Assembly: GCA_903866255.1 (NCBI GenBank)
Contig: CAIPMW010000076.1
Location: forward strand, 1-64,000
DNA from: an uncultured Chlorobiaceae bacterium
Lineage (GTDB): Bacteria > Bacteroidota > Chlorobiia > Chlorobiales > Chlorobiaceae
Reading direction: 5' to 3'
Length of the DNA: 64,000 nt
A program made the position numbers and the translations under genes. The notes under the pieces are model-generated. The model worked only from the letters and a program-made list of their open reading frames with translations, ran no database searches and was not told where the DNA came from. This document shows positions 36,337 to 49,709 of this stretch, piece after piece. Every line of letters begins with the position of its first letter. Positions within the stretch are counted from its first letter, which is position 1.

Positions 36337-37596
36337 CTACGCAGGAACAAGCTCCTCCCATCCGGCAATAACTCTGCCGAGCTCTTCCTGGAATGCCACG
36401 CGGCGGAGGTTATCACCCTTCACCCTGCCAGCAAAAAGTTTCCATCTGGCTTCATCCTTGATGACATCCACCAGTATAGAGCGAACTTTAACCATAACTC
36501 CAGCCTGCCGGGCATACTCCTTGCGCTGTGCATTGCTGTTCAGATTCCCGAGACCGGAGAGGTAGTAGGTTAGAATCTGTTCGGAAAAACGCTGTTCAAG
36601 TTGTTTCGCTGCCTGGAGTTCAGCGCATGAATCGCCGGCAGAGGATGGATATTTGCCCTTGAGCAGGATAGCCAGAGCCTCTTCGTATTCCTCGCGCTCC
36701 ATCCGTATCCTGAGACGCTCCATAAGCCATGATGTATTGAGCCGCTCAACTATTTTTGGTTCAAAGAGTGCCCACTCTTCGGGAGTGCATATCTTTTTAA
36801 AGGTGTTGTATGTTTCCAGAGTAAGCTGATCAGAGGCCTGCGCAAACTGAAGGGCAAGATATTGCTCCCGGTTACCATCCTCAAGGGCTCGGTCAGAGAG
36901 GAACGTCCTCAATTGATCCATTCGCCCTTCACCTTTCTTCATCCCCTCTGCGACAATCGCGAGTGCCTCCTTGTGGCTGCCTTCATCCCAATAAAAGGTA
37001 GCCAGATCATGGTAATCACCACAGTAGTGCAATTTTTTATGCCGCAATTCAAGATATTTCTCCCGGTCACCAAGTTTTCGGTAGATCTGTCGAGCATGAT
37101 CGGCAGGCCAATCCTTGTTAAGAGCTTCCAACTCAAATGCCAGATGGTGCAAGTCTTCATCACTGCGGCAAGAAGCATAAGCCAACTCATAGAGCGAATC
37201 ATCCATGCCTGCATTGCCACTCTGAATGAATGGCAGCACTTCATCAAGGAGTTCCCGACGAGCATCCTCATCAACCTCTGATTTCTCCAGTATCTTCTGG
37301 ATTTCCTGCATCCGCTCGACAACATCATCCTCCGTGTCATAATCACCGCCACCACGTTCGTCGAGTTCCTCCAAATCGGAATACAACTCCCCCCAAAGGG
37401 CCAAAATGATCTCGCCTTCCGAGCGACTCTTCTGCGCAGTGGTCAGAGTGATGTGCTTTTTCAGGTAGTCAAAGCATTCACGCCGAACATCAGGGCGATA
37501 GAGGGTCAGCTCTGTAATCAAGGTGATCAGGATCTCTGGCGTGGCCGTCTGGAGCAACTCAACCAGCGGATCCTGCTCTATTTTATTGTTTTCCAT
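36337..37596 (-). CDS. Helical-repeat (TPR/HEAT-like) hypothetical protein, SWIM-associated type
   Basis: Long acidic helical protein, repeated LxxxxxxxWxxG/KALAIVAEGMKKGEG-type helices. Confidence 0.6.
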   Translation of the reverse strand: MENNKIEQDPLVELLQTATPEILITLITELTLYRPDVRRECFDYLKKHITLTTAQKSRSEGEIILALWGELYSDLEELDERGGGDYDTEDDVVERMQEIQKILEKSEVDEDARRELLDEVLPFIQSGNAGMDDSLYELAYASCRSDEDLHHLAFELEALNKDWPADHARQIYRKLGDREKYLELRHKKLHYCGDYHDLATFYWDEGSHKEALAIVAEGMKKGEGRMDQLRTFLSDRALEDGNREQYLALQFAQASDQLTLETYNTFKKICTPEEWALFEPKIVERLNTSWLMERLRIRMEREEYEEALAILLKGKYPSSAGDSCAELQAAKQLEQRFSEQILTYYLSGLGNLNSNAQRKEYARQAGVMVKVRSILVDVIKDEARWKLFAGRVKGDNLRRVAFQEELGRVIAGWEELVPA

Positions 37597-37679
37597 AATG
37601 ATATGCCAAGGGTGAAAATGAATGATTAAGGGCCATACTATCAATCAGTCGTCAGAACTTAACCAAAACATCAAAACGT

Positions 37680-38852
37680 TCAAGCCTCCAGAAAGACAAT
37701 CTCATCGGGAAGATCACTCAACCTGAGACCACCCTCATCACTGACGACAAAGGTATTTTCAATGCCGATAACCCCCTTGCCGGGAATCACAAACTTGGGT
37801 TCAACGGCAATGACCTGGTTGAGCTGCAATGGTGCCGTAAACCCTTTGGCCAGCACGGGCAACTCGTCAAGCTCCAGACCAACGCCATGGCCCACAAATT
37901 TTGCCTGTTCACCCGGCATTCCCATGAAGCAGGAGCCAAGTCCAGCCTTTTCGGCCAATAAAGCGGCGGCAAGAAACAGCTCTTCACCAATCACACCAGG
38001 TTTCATGGCCTGACGCACCATCTCCTGAATATTGAGAGCGACATCGAATGCGTGCTGCAATTCAGGATCAAGCGTTCCGATCACAAACATGCGCGTCATA
38101 TCGGCAATGTAGCCATGAAAAACCCCAGCGAAATCGAGAAGAACCGGCTGGTTTACCTGAATACAGTCGTAAGAAGCACCATGTGGTGACGCGCTCGACA
38201 ACCCCTTGCCGGTCACCGGGCCGTCAAAAAAGCCGCCGTTGACCCCTCCCGAAGAGACCGCCAGACCAAAGAAAAGCTCCTGATTAAAGGCACGCATCCG
38301 AACATATCCTTCATGCCCGGCCTTGCGGAGTCGATATTCCATCTCGGCAGACACATCAAGCTCACGCATCCCTGCTTTCAAAAATTGCGGCACCCCGGCA
38401 AATACCGATGCAAGCTTGCTGGCGCTCTCCCTGAGCAGTTCAAGCTCGAAGGTTGACTTGACTGACCTGATGTCACGCACGATCATCGAGATATCCACAA
38501 AACTGCGCCCCGGCAATGCCCGCGTGTAATAGCTGTGCTGCTGGATCGGGACGGCATCAAAGGTCATACCGACACTGGCATACTCCTCGCTGAAAACGGA
38601 GGCAAACTCCTTGCTTGACGGAAACGGACGGATATCGGCAATCGGGCTCTCCTCCCTTGCTCTTGAGAGACTTTTGCGCACCAGAAGCATCGGCAGACCA
38701 TCCGCCGGAATCCAGAGTACAGCGTTCTGGCGAGTACCTGCAAAATAGTAGACATCAATCGGCAGAATGAGGAGGGCTGCATGCGCACCTTGGTGCCGCA
38801 GCTTTTCCTGCAAGCGGACGATTCGTTGTTGTGATTCAGTTTGTGTCAGCAT
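37680..38852 (-). CDS. M24 family Xaa-Pro aminopeptidase
   Basis: LLDFAGVFHGYIADMTRMFVIG; FVGHGVGLELDELPVLA; IAVEPKFVIPGKGVIGIENTFVV. Confidence 0.92.
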   Translation of the reverse strand: MLTQTESQQRIVRLQEKLRHQGAHAALLILPIDVYYFAGTRQNAVLWIPADGLPMLLVRKSLSRAREESPIADIRPFPSSKEFASVFSEEYASVGMTFDAVPIQQHSYYTRALPGRSFVDISMIVRDIRSVKSTFELELLRESASKLASVFAGVPQFLKAGMRELDVSAEMEYRLRKAGHEGYVRMRAFNQELFFGLAVSSGGVNGGFFDGPVTGKGLSSASPHGASYDCIQVNQPVLLDFAGVFHGYIADMTRMFVIGTLDPELQHAFDVALNIQEMVRQAMKPGVIGEELFLAAALLAEKAGLGSCFMGMPGEQAKFVGHGVGLELDELPVLAKGFTAPLQLNQVIAVEPKFVIPGKGVIGIENTFVVSDEGGLRLSDLPDEIVFLEA

Positions 38853-38864
38853 AGTTATGAAATA

Positions 38865-39722
38865 TTAACGTAAAGGAACATCACAGCCATCCCCCTCAAG
38901 GGCCCGGAAAATGAGCGCAGGGCCATGCTCCACCGTGCGGGCATAGTGCACCGCCGGCTTGCCGAAAACCATGGCATAGCCAAAAAGATGATCATCAGGA
39001 ATACCGAGGCGATGGCGTGTCTCCGGCAATATATCGTTGATAGCCCACTTTGCAAGGCCGTTCCAGAGTGTGCCGACTCCATTGGCCTGGGCAAAAAGAT
39101 CAAAACTGGCAAGGGCAATCATACAGTCCTGCATGGGAGATGCCACAGAGTGTGGAGCAGAGGCAATGAGTAGATGGGGAGCATCACGAAAAATAATGTC
39201 CGCTTGATGCTTCTCCCATATTGACACAAAGTTGGCAAAAAAGCCCATCCCCTCCGGCAAGGCATTGTTGTTCACCAGCCTTGTCAAACCAGCCATCACC
39301 TCATCACGCAGTTGCGCAACCTTGTTGAGGCTGTCGAGCACCGTAAAACGCACCTGACGGGAGTTCACCCCGGTCGGAGCCTGCCATGCAACATCAAGCA
39401 GCTTTTGGAAGAGCACCGGATCAAGGTTTTCCGGCTTGAAACGACGCACTGAACGACGCCCCTTGATAAGCGTCTCAAGGGCATCCGGATCAGGGTAAGC
39501 CACCTTCAGCGGGCGGCTAAAAGAGGCTTGGTGGCCAAGAATGGAAACCGCCCCCGTCGGGCAAATGGCAAGGCAGTGCTGACAACGGTAGCAGGTTCCC
39601 TCCTTTTCCGCAGTAATGGTGGGATAACCATCATCTCCAAAGCTGATAATCCGAGACGGGCAGTCGGTAACACACTCCCCGCAAAGCGTGCAGCTCTGCC
39701 TGTTGACCTTGAAATCTATCAC
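38865..39722 (-). CDS. Nitroreductase with N-terminal 4Fe-4S ferredoxin domain
   Basis: CTLCGECVTDCP, CYRCQHCLAICPTGAV; RRSVRRFKPENLDP. Confidence 0.9.
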   Translation of the reverse strand: MIDFKVNRQSCTLCGECVTDCPSRIISFGDDGYPTITAEKEGTCYRCQHCLAICPTGAVSILGHQASFSRPLKVAYPDPDALETLIKGRRSVRRFKPENLDPVLFQKLLDVAWQAPTGVNSRQVRFTVLDSLNKVAQLRDEVMAGLTRLVNNNALPEGMGFFANFVSIWEKHQADIIFRDAPHLLIASAPHSVASPMQDCMIALASFDLFAQANGVGTLWNGLAKWAINDILPETRHRLGIPDDHLFGYAMVFGKPAVHYARTVEHGPALIFRALEGDGCDVPLR

Positions 39723-39860
39723 TATTAATCTTCTCCATCTATGTTATCGAATTTATGCTTCTCACCAGACTCTATACCGCAGAAAAGCGACACACGTGCC
39801 CGGCGGAACCCTCATTTGTATAATACCCTGAATTTAAGTATCGTGAACAATAATTTCTCA

Positions 39861-39959
39861 TCTTGGGGGTGCAGAATTTTTCCTTGACAACAGCAGGAAA
39901 AATGACGCTGAGAGTAAACCCTTGTAACTTGATGCAGGTAATGCTGACGCAAGGAAAGA
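39861..39959 (+). promoter_or_regulatory. TPP (THI-box) riboswitch upstream of thiC
   Basis: Conserved CTGAGAGTAAACCCTTG..CTTGATGCAGGTAATGCTGACGCAAGGA; directly upstream of thiC. Confidence 0.9.
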
Positions 39960-40027
39960 TAATGCTGGCTCTGTGCTTCCTGTTCGTCCCTCTCTTCCCG
40001 CTTCTTCAGCACTGCCTGACTGTTTAA

Positions 40028-41671
<1,644 letters not shown>

Positions 41672-41730
41672 TAATGGAATAATTGAGAGTGGATAAACTT
41701 GTTACCCACTCTTAATAAATCAATGTGGGC

Positions 41731-42486
41731 TTAAAGCGATGCGGCTTTGATGATGGCTGCGAAGTCGGCAGCATTGAGGCTGGCTCCACCAATCAAGCCT
41801 CCATCAATGTTCGGCATGGCAAAGAGTTCCACAGCATTGGATGGCTTGACACTTCCACCATACTGGATGCGAAGCCCCTGGGCGGCGGCATCACCATAAA
41901 GTTCAGTAACAAGGGTGCGTATATGGAGATGAACCTCTTCTGCCTGGGCGGATGAGGCGGTTTTTCCGGTACCGATGGCCCAAACTGGCTCGTAAGCAAT
42001 CACGATGGTGCTGATATCGCTGATACCAGTCAAACCCTCCCTGACCTGGGACGAGATGATGGCTTCAGTGACTCCGCCTTCCCGCTCAGCAAGTGTCTCA
42101 CCGACACAAAGAATAACATTCAGCCCTTCTGACAATGCTTTTTTTACACGGAGGTTGACAGTCGCATTGGTCTCACCGAAATACTGGCGACGTTCGGAGT
42201 GCCCAATAATAACAGAGGAGCAGCCTGCGGCAAAGAGCATTCTTGCTGATACCTCGCCGGTAAATGCACCATCATTCTCATAGTGGCAGTTCTGGGCAAC
42301 AAGCTGAACTTCACTGCCCTCAATAATCCTCCCTGCTGCTTCCAAAGCAAGAAAGGTCGGAGCAATGCCAACCTCACAACCTGAAAAGTTCTCCCCAAGC
42401 GCGGCAACAACTTCGGCTGCCAAAGTTTCAGATTCAGCAATGGAATTGTTCATTTTCCAGTTGCCGACAACAATTTTTTTGCGCAT
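41731..42486 (-). CDS. tpiA: Triosephosphate isomerase
   Basis: [40 protein letters not shown]. Confidence 0.98.
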   Translation of the reverse strand: MRKKIVVGNWKMNNSIAESETLAAEVVAALGENFSGCEVGIAPTFLALEAAGRIIEGSEVQLVAQNCHYENDGAFTGEVSARMLFAAGCSSVIIGHSERRQYFGETNATVNLRVKKALSEGLNVILCVGETLAEREGGVTEAIISSQVREGLTGISDISTIVIAYEPVWAIGTGKTASSAQAEEVHLHIRTLVTELYGDAAAQGLRIQYGGSVKPSNAVELFAMPNIDGGLIGGASLNAADFAAIIKAASL

Positions 42487-42488
42487 TT

Positions 42489-42713
42489 TTAATATTCTGT
42501 TTTTACATCATAATAGATCCGGTCAATCTGATCTACAGTAAACCGGTGTTTTCCTGCACGTGCATCCTTGACTTGAATGTCGTTACTGCCAACGGCAATA
42601 ACCCTGCCATTCCACACCCTTGACTCTGTGGTGACCAGATTAATTTCACGATTCAGCAGTTCCTGATTACCACCAATACTGCCTTTACGATAGATAATTT
42701 GACGTTTCCCCAT
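42489..42713 (-). CDS. Small conserved-looking hypothetical protein
   Basis: 74 aa ORF abutting tpiA start on same strand. Confidence 0.6.
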   Translation of the reverse strand: MGKRQIIYRKGSIGGNQELLNREINLVTTESRVWNGRVIAVGSNDIQVKDARAGKHRFTVDQIDRIYYDVKTEY

Positions 42714-42737
42714 TGGATCGCTGGTTTAATTTGCCCG

Positions 42738-43217
42738 CTATTTAACGAAAATCTCCAATATCTCATAATGAAGTTCACCTTTCGGTACCACAACCTGTAC
42801 TTTTTCACCGACAGCCTTTCCGATCAGTGACCTTCCGACAGGGGAGCGTACTGAAATTTTACCGGCATCGGTATCAGCCTCTTCAGAGGAGACCAGTGTA
42901 TACTCTATGATTTCAGTCGGATCATCAAGATTACGCAGTTTAACAGAGGTAAGGATGTATACTTTGTCCGTTTTTATCTGTTTTGGATCGAGAATAGTTG
43001 CTGATGCCAGCTTGTTTTCAAGATCAGCAATGCGAGCCTCCGTATGTGACTGCTGCTCTCTCGCTGCATCGTATTCCGCATTCTCGCTCAAATCGCCATG
43101 GGCCCTCGCTTCTGCAATTTTTTCCAGAACTTCCCTTCTGGTTTGATGAACCAGCGTATGTAACTCCACTTTGAGCCGGTTATAGCCATCATTTGTCAGG
43201 TAAATTCTGTCAGTCAT
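42738..43217 (-). CDS. greA: Transcription elongation factor GreA
   Basis: [56 protein letters not shown]. Confidence 0.97.
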   Translation of the reverse strand: MTDRIYLTNDGYNRLKVELHTLVHQTRREVLEKIAEARAHGDLSENAEYDAAREQQSHTEARIADLENKLASATILDPKQIKTDKVYILTSVKLRNLDDPTEIIEYTLVSSEEADTDAGKISVRSPVGRSLIGKAVGEKVQVVVPKGELHYEILEIFVK

Positions 43218-43291
43218 CTCTGGTACTGTTTTTGTTAAATAATAAAAAAACTCCACAAACACGACATGGGCAAGCGAACAGGATTGCAAAC

Positions 43292-43331
43292 AAAAAAAGT
43301 AAAGTCAGCTACGCGCTGCTGACTTTACTTT
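43292..43331 (-). terminator. Rho-independent terminator downstream of Deg protease gene
   Basis: 14-bp perfect stem aaagtaaagtcagc/gctgactttacttt followed by T-run on minus strand. Confidence 0.85.
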
Positions 43332-43374
43332 ATCCAGCAATGTACAACTCTTAATCCTTCAGGCAAAAAAATCT

Positions 43375-44889
43375 TTACAGATTGAATGCAAAATACATTT
43401 TACTGCCACCTCTTCCAATAAGAACAAAAAGCAGATCACCCTTTTTTGCCTGTTTGACAAGGGTGCTGTATTCCGCGTATGTACGAACTTCCCGTTTGTT
43501 AACCGAAAAAACAAGATCACCGGCACGCAAACCAGCGCGATAGGCATTTGATGCTGGAGCAATTGCAGTTATAACAACCTTTCCTGCAGCAGACTGCAAT
43601 TTAAGCTTTTGTGCCCTCTCTGGCGTCAGCTCCTCAGCCCTGAAACCAAGGATTGTACTCACCGAATCATCGGTCGGTGTGCGGGAGGAGGCAATTTCTT
43701 TTGCCGCCTGCTCCTGAAGAGGAACAGTAAAATGCAGAGTTGAGCCATCCCTGAGAACAGTGAGCTTCACTGTGGATCCGGGAAACTGACTGGCAATGGC
43801 ATTGCGCAAAACCACACTGCTTGTGACCTTTACACCATTGAAATCAAGAATAACGTCACCAGTCTTTATCCCGTGTTTTGCCGCCGGACTTCCCTCAAGA
43901 ACCGTTCCAACCAATGCGCCTTCTCCTGCCTTGAGATTCATCGCTTTTGCAAGATTTTCATCAATATCCTGAAGAGTTACGCCAAGGTATGCCCTGATTA
44001 CTTTACCGGTAGCAATGAGCGAGGTCAGTACCTTTTTTGCCATATTTGACGGCACTGCAAACCCGATTCCTTCAAACCCTCCAGTGCGACTTGCTATGGC
44101 GGTATTGATTCCGACAAGCTCACCATTGATATTGACCAGTGGTCCGCCTGAATTTCCCGGGTTGATTGCTGCATCAGTCTGTATGAAATCCTCATAATCG
44201 GCCAGCCCGACATTTGCTCGACCTTTAGCGCTCACAATGCCCTGAGTGACCGTTCTTGCAAGATTTTCGCCAAGGGGACTGCCGATGGCAATCACCCACT
44301 CTCCTACCCTGAGTTTATCACTGTCGCCTATAATAATGGGTTTGAGATTTTTTTCATTGACCTTGATTACGGCAAGATCAGTTTTGGGATCTTTGCCAAT
44401 AACCTTGGCCGCAATTTTCCTGTTATCCGAGGTACGAATATAGACGGTATCAGCGCCATCGATAACGTGATTATTGGTAAGAATATAGCCATCGTCAGTC
44501 ACAATAACACCGGAGCCCAGTCCTCGCCGCACCTCCTTGCGACGGCTCGGAACCCCTCCCCCCTGCATCCCAAAAAAGTCGTCAAAAGGTGAACCAAAAA
44601 AATCGAAGGGCGAAATGACCCCCTGATTCACCGTCTTTTCTGTAAATATGGTCACGACCGAAGGAGTTGCCGACTCGGCAATCTGCACAAAGGCTTCGTT
44701 AAAACTTTTGAGTGACTGAATCGGATAGTTTTCAATATTACTGGTCGCAGTCGCAAAATTCGGTCTGTTGGAAAAACTTGAGCCATTGAATGAGAGATTT
44801 AACTCTACATTGGAAAACACCAGGGCCCCGACAGCAATACCTGCAAAAACAAGGAGCAGATATTTCGTCAATGATTGTCTCTTATCCAT
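43375..44889 (-). CDS. Do/DegP-type periplasmic serine protease with PDZ domains
   Basis: GLGSGVIVTDDGYILTNNHVIDGAD; TDAAINPGNSGGPLVN. Confidence 0.95.
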   Translation of the reverse strand: MDKRQSLTKYLLLVFAGIAVGALVFSNVELNLSFNGSSFSNRPNFATATSNIENYPIQSLKSFNEAFVQIAESATPSVVTIFTEKTVNQGVISPFDFFGSPFDDFFGMQGGGVPSRRKEVRRGLGSGVIVTDDGYILTNNHVIDGADTVYIRTSDNRKIAAKVIGKDPKTDLAVIKVNEKNLKPIIIGDSDKLRVGEWVIAIGSPLGENLARTVTQGIVSAKGRANVGLADYEDFIQTDAAINPGNSGGPLVNINGELVGINTAIASRTGGFEGIGFAVPSNMAKKVLTSLIATGKVIRAYLGVTLQDIDENLAKAMNLKAGEGALVGTVLEGSPAAKHGIKTGDVILDFNGVKVTSSVVLRNAIASQFPGSTVKLTVLRDGSTLHFTVPLQEQAAKEIASSRTPTDDSVSTILGFRAEELTPERAQKLKLQSAAGKVVITAIAPASNAYRAGLRAGDLVFSVNKREVRTYAEYSTLVKQAKKGDLLFVLIGRGGSKMYFAFNL

Positions 44890-44910
44890 CGGATATCTTT
44901 TTTTAATTAA

Positions 44911-46404
44911 TCATGATCTTAACGCTTCAATACCCTCAACGGCTGTGATGCCAGCCTTCATTTTATTCATTGTCTCTTCATATTCTGCTTCTGGTCTGGA
45001 GTCAGCAACAATGCCGCCTGCTGCTTGAAAATAGATAGTGTTATCATCAATGACCATGGTGCGGATTGCAATGGCGGTCGTGAGATTTCCCTTGAAATCA
45101 AGAAATCCGACAGCTCCGCCATACAGCCCCCGTTTCTCTTTTTCAAGTTCATAGATGATCTCCATCGCCCTGACCTTCGGCGCACCGGTGAGAGTACCTG
45201 CAGGGAAACAGGACCAGAAGGCATCCATGGCACAAAAATCATCACGCAGCTCACCCCGCACATTGCTGACAATATGCATCACATGGGAATATTTTTCGAT
45301 AACCATCATCTCATTTGTCTCTACAGTACCAATTTTGGCGATCCTGCCAATATCGTTCCTGCTCAGATCAATCAGCATCAGATGCTCTGCCAGCTCTTTT
45401 TCATCAGTAAGCAACTCACGGGCGTGACGTTCGTCCTCCTCAAATGTGCTTCCCCGATGCCTTGTCCCTGCAATGGGACGGGTATCCACTATCCGTCGTC
45501 CCCTGCTGTCCCGCTCTACCTTGACCAGCAATTCCGGCGATGAACCAACAATCTCAAACTTCTTCATGTTAAAATAGTAAAGGTAGGGCGAAGGGTTAAT
45601 GGTTCTCAGCATACGATACACATCGAAGGCACGGGTATTGAGGGGACGGCGCAAACGCTGTGAAATCTGTACCTGAAAAATATCTCCGGCCACAATGTAC
45701 TCTTTAGCCTTGCCCACCTTATCCAGATACTCCTCTTTCGTTGTATTGGAAACTATCGGCTCTGACTGTTCCGGCTGAAAAGCAATCTCTGCACGCGAAA
45801 GTGGGCGGAACATCTGATCGGCAATCTGCTCTATTTTCTTTAATGCAAGAGGCTTGTCTTCTTCATCAAGGTAATTGGAGACGATGAAAACCTTCCGCAT
45901 GATATTATCAAAAATCACGAGCGTATCACAGAAGAGAAGAACAATATCCGGCATTCCTGCCGGGTCGATCTGCACAGGAGCCGGAATTTTTTCGACAAGG
46001 TGCATGGCATCGTACCCGAAATAGCCAAACACACCTGAAGTAATCATCTGGGGTGCACCGTTCTTTTTCTTTGGGATCTCCTCTGTATCAAAGGAGGCAA
46101 CCATAAGGTCAATCTTTCGACGCAGATTTATCTCCTTACCGGCTGCCAGACGAAGATCACTGAATTTCTCATCAAGAATATCAAGTTCTGTTGGCCCGTC
46201 CACAGAGCCCTTAAGAATGGCAATCGGGTCTATGGCGATATATGAAAATCTGGCAAGGAGTTCTTCACCCTCAACCGATTCAAGCAGGCATGAAAATGGA
46301 CGCTGCAATTTGAGATACACTGAAACCGGCGTCTCTGTATCGGCGTGAACCTCTTTGAACAGAGGCTTGAGAAGATAAGGGGCATGCCGTTGTTGTGCTG
46401 GCAT
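44911..46404 (-). CDS. trpE: Anthranilate synthase component I
   Basis: GDIFQVQISQRL; IVDTRPIAGTRHRG; FPAGTLTGAPKVRAMEII. Confidence 0.95.
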   Translation of the reverse strand: MPAQQRHAPYLLKPLFKEVHADTETPVSVYLKLQRPFSCLLESVEGEELLARFSYIAIDPIAILKGSVDGPTELDILDEKFSDLRLAAGKEINLRRKIDLMVASFDTEEIPKKKNGAPQMITSGVFGYFGYDAMHLVEKIPAPVQIDPAGMPDIVLLFCDTLVIFDNIMRKVFIVSNYLDEEDKPLALKKIEQIADQMFRPLSRAEIAFQPEQSEPIVSNTTKEEYLDKVGKAKEYIVAGDIFQVQISQRLRRPLNTRAFDVYRMLRTINPSPYLYYFNMKKFEIVGSSPELLVKVERDSRGRRIVDTRPIAGTRHRGSTFEEDERHARELLTDEKELAEHLMLIDLSRNDIGRIAKIGTVETNEMMVIEKYSHVMHIVSNVRGELRDDFCAMDAFWSCFPAGTLTGAPKVRAMEIIYELEKEKRGLYGGAVGFLDFKGNLTTAIAIRTMVIDDNTIYFQAAGGIVADSRPEAEYEETMNKMKAGITAVEGIEALRS

Positions 46405-46522
46405 AAAAAATGAGTCCTGAATTTATGATTGATACAGGGTAAATAAAGAGAATATTTTTGTATCGTGAAGAAAAGAATTCCAGTATTGCTGCGCGGGAAA
46501 CGGACCGAGCTCAAAAGTAATC

Positions 46523-46933
46523 ATGGCACACCGATTTCGTGAAAAGAACTTCCTCATCAACTGGTGCAAAGCCCTCATGCTCTCGCCCGGAGTACTTTTT
46601 CCTGCGGCATATCTCCTGGTGTATACATCCACAAACATCTATCTGAATACTGTGTTCAAAACGAACCTTGCCCGATCAGTCAACCAGGCAAGCGACAGCA
46701 CTTGGAAGATAACGATCAAATCACTCTCATCGGATTTGATACTTGATTCGGTCACCCTTAAATATATCAAACTGACACCTTCGGGGACTTCAGCTCAACC
46801 CCCGGTCACCATTCCAACCATCGAAGTAAACTGCTCAAACCTTGAAAAGTTGCTTTTCAGCCCGGCAAAAAGGGCATCATCGACTCAGGTGATACGCGAA
46901 AAAATCTTCTCCGATGGGCATATCATTCAGTGA
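46523..46933 (+). CDS. Hypothetical membrane-anchored protein
   Basis: N-terminal hydrophobic segment, beta-rich remainder; convergent with lepB, overlapping by 7 bp. Confidence 0.5.
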   Translation: MAHRFREKNFLINWCKALMLSPGVLFPAAYLLVYTSTNIYLNTVFKTNLARSVNQASDSTWKITIKSLSSDLILDSVTLKYIKLTPSGTSAQPPVTIPTIEVNCSNLEKLLFSPAKRASSTQVIREKIFSDGHIIQ

Positions 46934-47757
46934 ACTGCCAAGCCTGGACGATTCCACCGAATGGATGCCAGTTTCGCAACAGGCTCGGTCAACAGAGAGA
47001 GATCAGGATCCCATGACCAGTAAACCATCAAAGCCTGTCCTACGAGATCCTTCTCTGGCAAAAAGCCCCAGAAACGACTGTCGAGACTGTTATCCCGATT
47101 ATCACCCATGGCAAAGTAGTAGTTCTCCCTGACGGTATACTGCCGGGTCGGTGAACCATCAACAAACACCTCCCTGCCCTGAAGACTCACCTCATGTCCT
47201 TCATCGGCAACAAGCGAACTATAAAGCGGAAATGTCGTCGCATCAAGCCTTATGATATCTCCTTTTCGGGGAATACGTATCGGACCGTAATTATCTTTGT
47301 TGAAATTTGAAAACTGGGGAAATACCATGTAATCACCCTCACCGGCGGGCACACGTTGTCCGATAAACTGGGCGTGTGGTGGAAGGGGTACCAGTTTTCT
47401 GTTGATCATGAGCTGTTGACTGTGAATCTCAAGGGTATCTCCACTGATTGCAACACAACGCTTGATATAGTTCAGGGAGCGATCTTTCGGAAACTTGAAG
47501 ACAATAATATCACCACGATTAACCTTGTCAACTCCCGGCAGCCGAATTTCGGTAAAAGGCACTTTTGGCCCGTACACATATTTATTGACAAATAGAAAAT
47601 CGCCTGCAAGGAGCGTATTCTCCATTGATCCAGTTGGAATACGGTACGATTCAACCACAAAAACCCGGAGAACCGTAGCAAATATCGCCGCTATAATGAG
47701 TGCCTCAAACCACTCTCGCGAATGTTTTTTTTCGGGTATATCCCTCTTAATATCCAA
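46927..47757 (-). CDS. lepB: Signal peptidase I
   Basis: YRIPTGSMENTLLAGDFLFVNKY; GDNRDNSLDSRFWGFLPEKDLVGQA. Confidence 0.96.
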   Translation of the reverse strand: MDIKRDIPEKKHSREWFEALIIAAIFATVLRVFVVESYRIPTGSMENTLLAGDFLFVNKYVYGPKVPFTEIRLPGVDKVNRGDIIVFKFPKDRSLNYIKRCVAISGDTLEIHSQQLMINRKLVPLPPHAQFIGQRVPAGEGDYMVFPQFSNFNKDNYGPIRIPRKGDIIRLDATTFPLYSSLVADEGHEVSLQGREVFVDGSPTRQYTVRENYYFAMGDNRDNSLDSRFWGFLPEKDLVGQALMVYWSWDPDLSLLTEPVAKLASIRWNRPGLAVH

Positions 47758-47808
47758 TGCTGTACTTTTTTTGATCGTTTCCTAAAATTTATCGGGATGC
47801 TTGACTTT

Positions 47809-49629
47809 TCACTTTTCATCAATGTTCAAAAGCGCAAGGAAGGCCTCTTGGGGAACCTCTACCCTGCCGACCTGCTTCATCCTCTTTTTGCCCTCTTTCT
47901 GTTTTTCAAGCAGCTTGCGCTTGCGGCTGATATCGCCGCCATAGCACTTGGCAAGCACGTTTTTGCGCATCGCCGAGATGGTTTCGCGTGAAATCACCTT
48001 GCTGCCGATTGCCGCCTGAATGGCCACTTCATACATCTGCTTCGGAATAATCCCCTTCAGTTTCAGGCAGAGCTTCTTCCCCCAGTCGTAAGCCTTTGAG
48101 CGGTGCACGACGATGGAGAGTGCATCAACAGTATCACCATTCAGCAACACATCAAGCTTCACCAGATCAGATTCACGATTTCCAACATACTCGTAATCCA
48201 TTGAGGCATAACCTTTTGAAATGGATTTGAGACGGTCATGAAAATCAAAGACAATTTCAGCCAGTGGAAATTCAAAATGCATGATTACCCGTGAGACGTC
48301 AAGATAGTCGGTATTCTTGTACTCGCCCCGACGCTCTATGCCAAGTTTCATGATATTGCCAATATAGTCGGCAAGCGTAATGATCTGCATGGTCACATAA
48401 GGCTCTTCAACCTGGCTGATGCGACCCGTCTCAGGCATTTTTGATGGATTGTCGACAATAACAACTTCCCCGTTGGTCATCACCACACGATACTCCACAT
48501 TCGGAACGGTGGTGATGATATTGACCCCATACTCCCGCTCAAGACGCTCCTGAATAATCTCCATGTGGAGAAGACCAAGAAAGCCGCAACGAAAGCCAAA
48601 GCCGAGAGCAACAGAGGTTTCAGGGGTATAGACCAGGGAGGCATCGTTCAGTGCAAGCTTTTCGAGCGATTCGCGGAGATCCTCAAATTCATTCGAGTTA
48701 ATGGGATAGAGACCGCTGAAAACCATCGGTTTAACCTCCTTGTACCCCGCAAGACGCTCGTGTGCAGGATTGTCAGCAAGAGTCACTGTATCGCCGACCT
48801 TGGCATCCTTGACATCCTTGATAGAGCATATCAGATAGCCGACATCTCCAGATTCAAGCAGAGCTTTTGGCTGCCGCTTCATGCTCATGGTGCCAATCTC
48901 ATCGGCAAGAAAAGTCTTGTCACTGGCAAAAAATTTTACTTTGTCGCCCTTCCGCAGCGCACCTTCAACAATTCGAAGATAAACCACCACGCCCCGATAG
49001 GAGTCGAAAACCGAATCAAAAATCAGCGCACGAAGCGGCAGATAATTGTTGTCAGCAGGATGGGGAACACGAGCAACGATGGCCTCTATCAGTTCACTGA
49101 CACCAAGACCAGCTTTTGCCGATACCTGAAGAATCTCGTCGCGTTTGACACCCATAAGATCGATAATCTGACGGGCAACACCCTCTACATCCGATGAGGG
49201 GAGGTCAATTTTGTTGATAACAGGAATAATATCAAGCCCGGCATCAAGAGCAAGATAGAGATTGGCAATCGTCTGCGCCTCTACCCCCTGGGTCGCATCA
49301 ACAATAAGGAGAGCCCCTTCACAGGCAGCAAGAGAGCGTGACACTTCATAGCTGAAATCGACGTGACCGGGCGTATCGATAAGGTTCAGAGTGTATTCAT
49401 TACCATCAGCCGCCCTGTATTTCATCTGGATGGCATGACTTTTAATCGTAATGCCGCGCTCCCGTTCAAGATCCATATCATCAAGAACCTGGGCGGAGGC
49501 CATCTGGGTACGATCGAGCGTATGTGTTATCTCCAGCAGGCGGTCGGCCAATGTTGATTTTCCATGATCAATATGTGCGATAATGCAGAAGTTCCTGATA
49601 CGACTGACTTCTGTACTTGGCGAGGCCAT
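47809..49629 (-). CDS. lepA: Elongation factor 4
   Basis: [48 protein letters not shown]-term [30 protein letters not shown]. Confidence 0.98.
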   Translation of the reverse strand: MASPSTEVSRIRNFCIIAHIDHGKSTLADRLLEITHTLDRTQMASAQVLDDMDLERERGITIKSHAIQMKYRAADGNEYTLNLIDTPGHVDFSYEVSRSLAACEGALLIVDATQGVEAQTIANLYLALDAGLDIIPVINKIDLPSSDVEGVARQIIDLMGVKRDEILQVSAKAGLGVSELIEAIVARVPHPADNNYLPLRALIFDSVFDSYRGVVVYLRIVEGALRKGDKVKFFASDKTFLADEIGTMSMKRQPKALLESGDVGYLICSIKDVKDAKVGDTVTLADNPAHERLAGYKEVKPMVFSGLYPINSNEFEDLRESLEKLALNDASLVYTPETSVALGFGFRCGFLGLLHMEIIQERLEREYGVNIITTVPNVEYRVVMTNGEVVIVDNPSKMPETGRISQVEEPYVTMQIITLADYIGNIMKLGIERRGEYKNTDYLDVSRVIMHFEFPLAEIVFDFHDRLKSISKGYASMDYEYVGNRESDLVKLDVLLNGDTVDALSIVVHRSKAYDWGKKLCLKLKGIIPKQMYEVAIQAAIGSKVISRETISAMRKNVLAKCYGGDISRKRKLLEKQKEGKKRMKQVGRVEVPQEAFLALLNIDEK

Positions 49630-49709
49630 AAAATGATCGTTTGATTCTTGTTATAACTCAACGTAACGACAATATAAGCAAATAATGCAATTGTGACATT
49701 ACTGTGCTG

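Noticed and set aside
41684-41713. Bidirectional terminator between thiC and tpiA (agagtgg...ccactct)
   Set aside because: A stem is visible, but the T-run is weak on both strands, so it is not reported as a feature.
48565-49197. 210-aa plus-strand ORF opposite lepA
   Set aside because: Antisense to highly conserved lepA.
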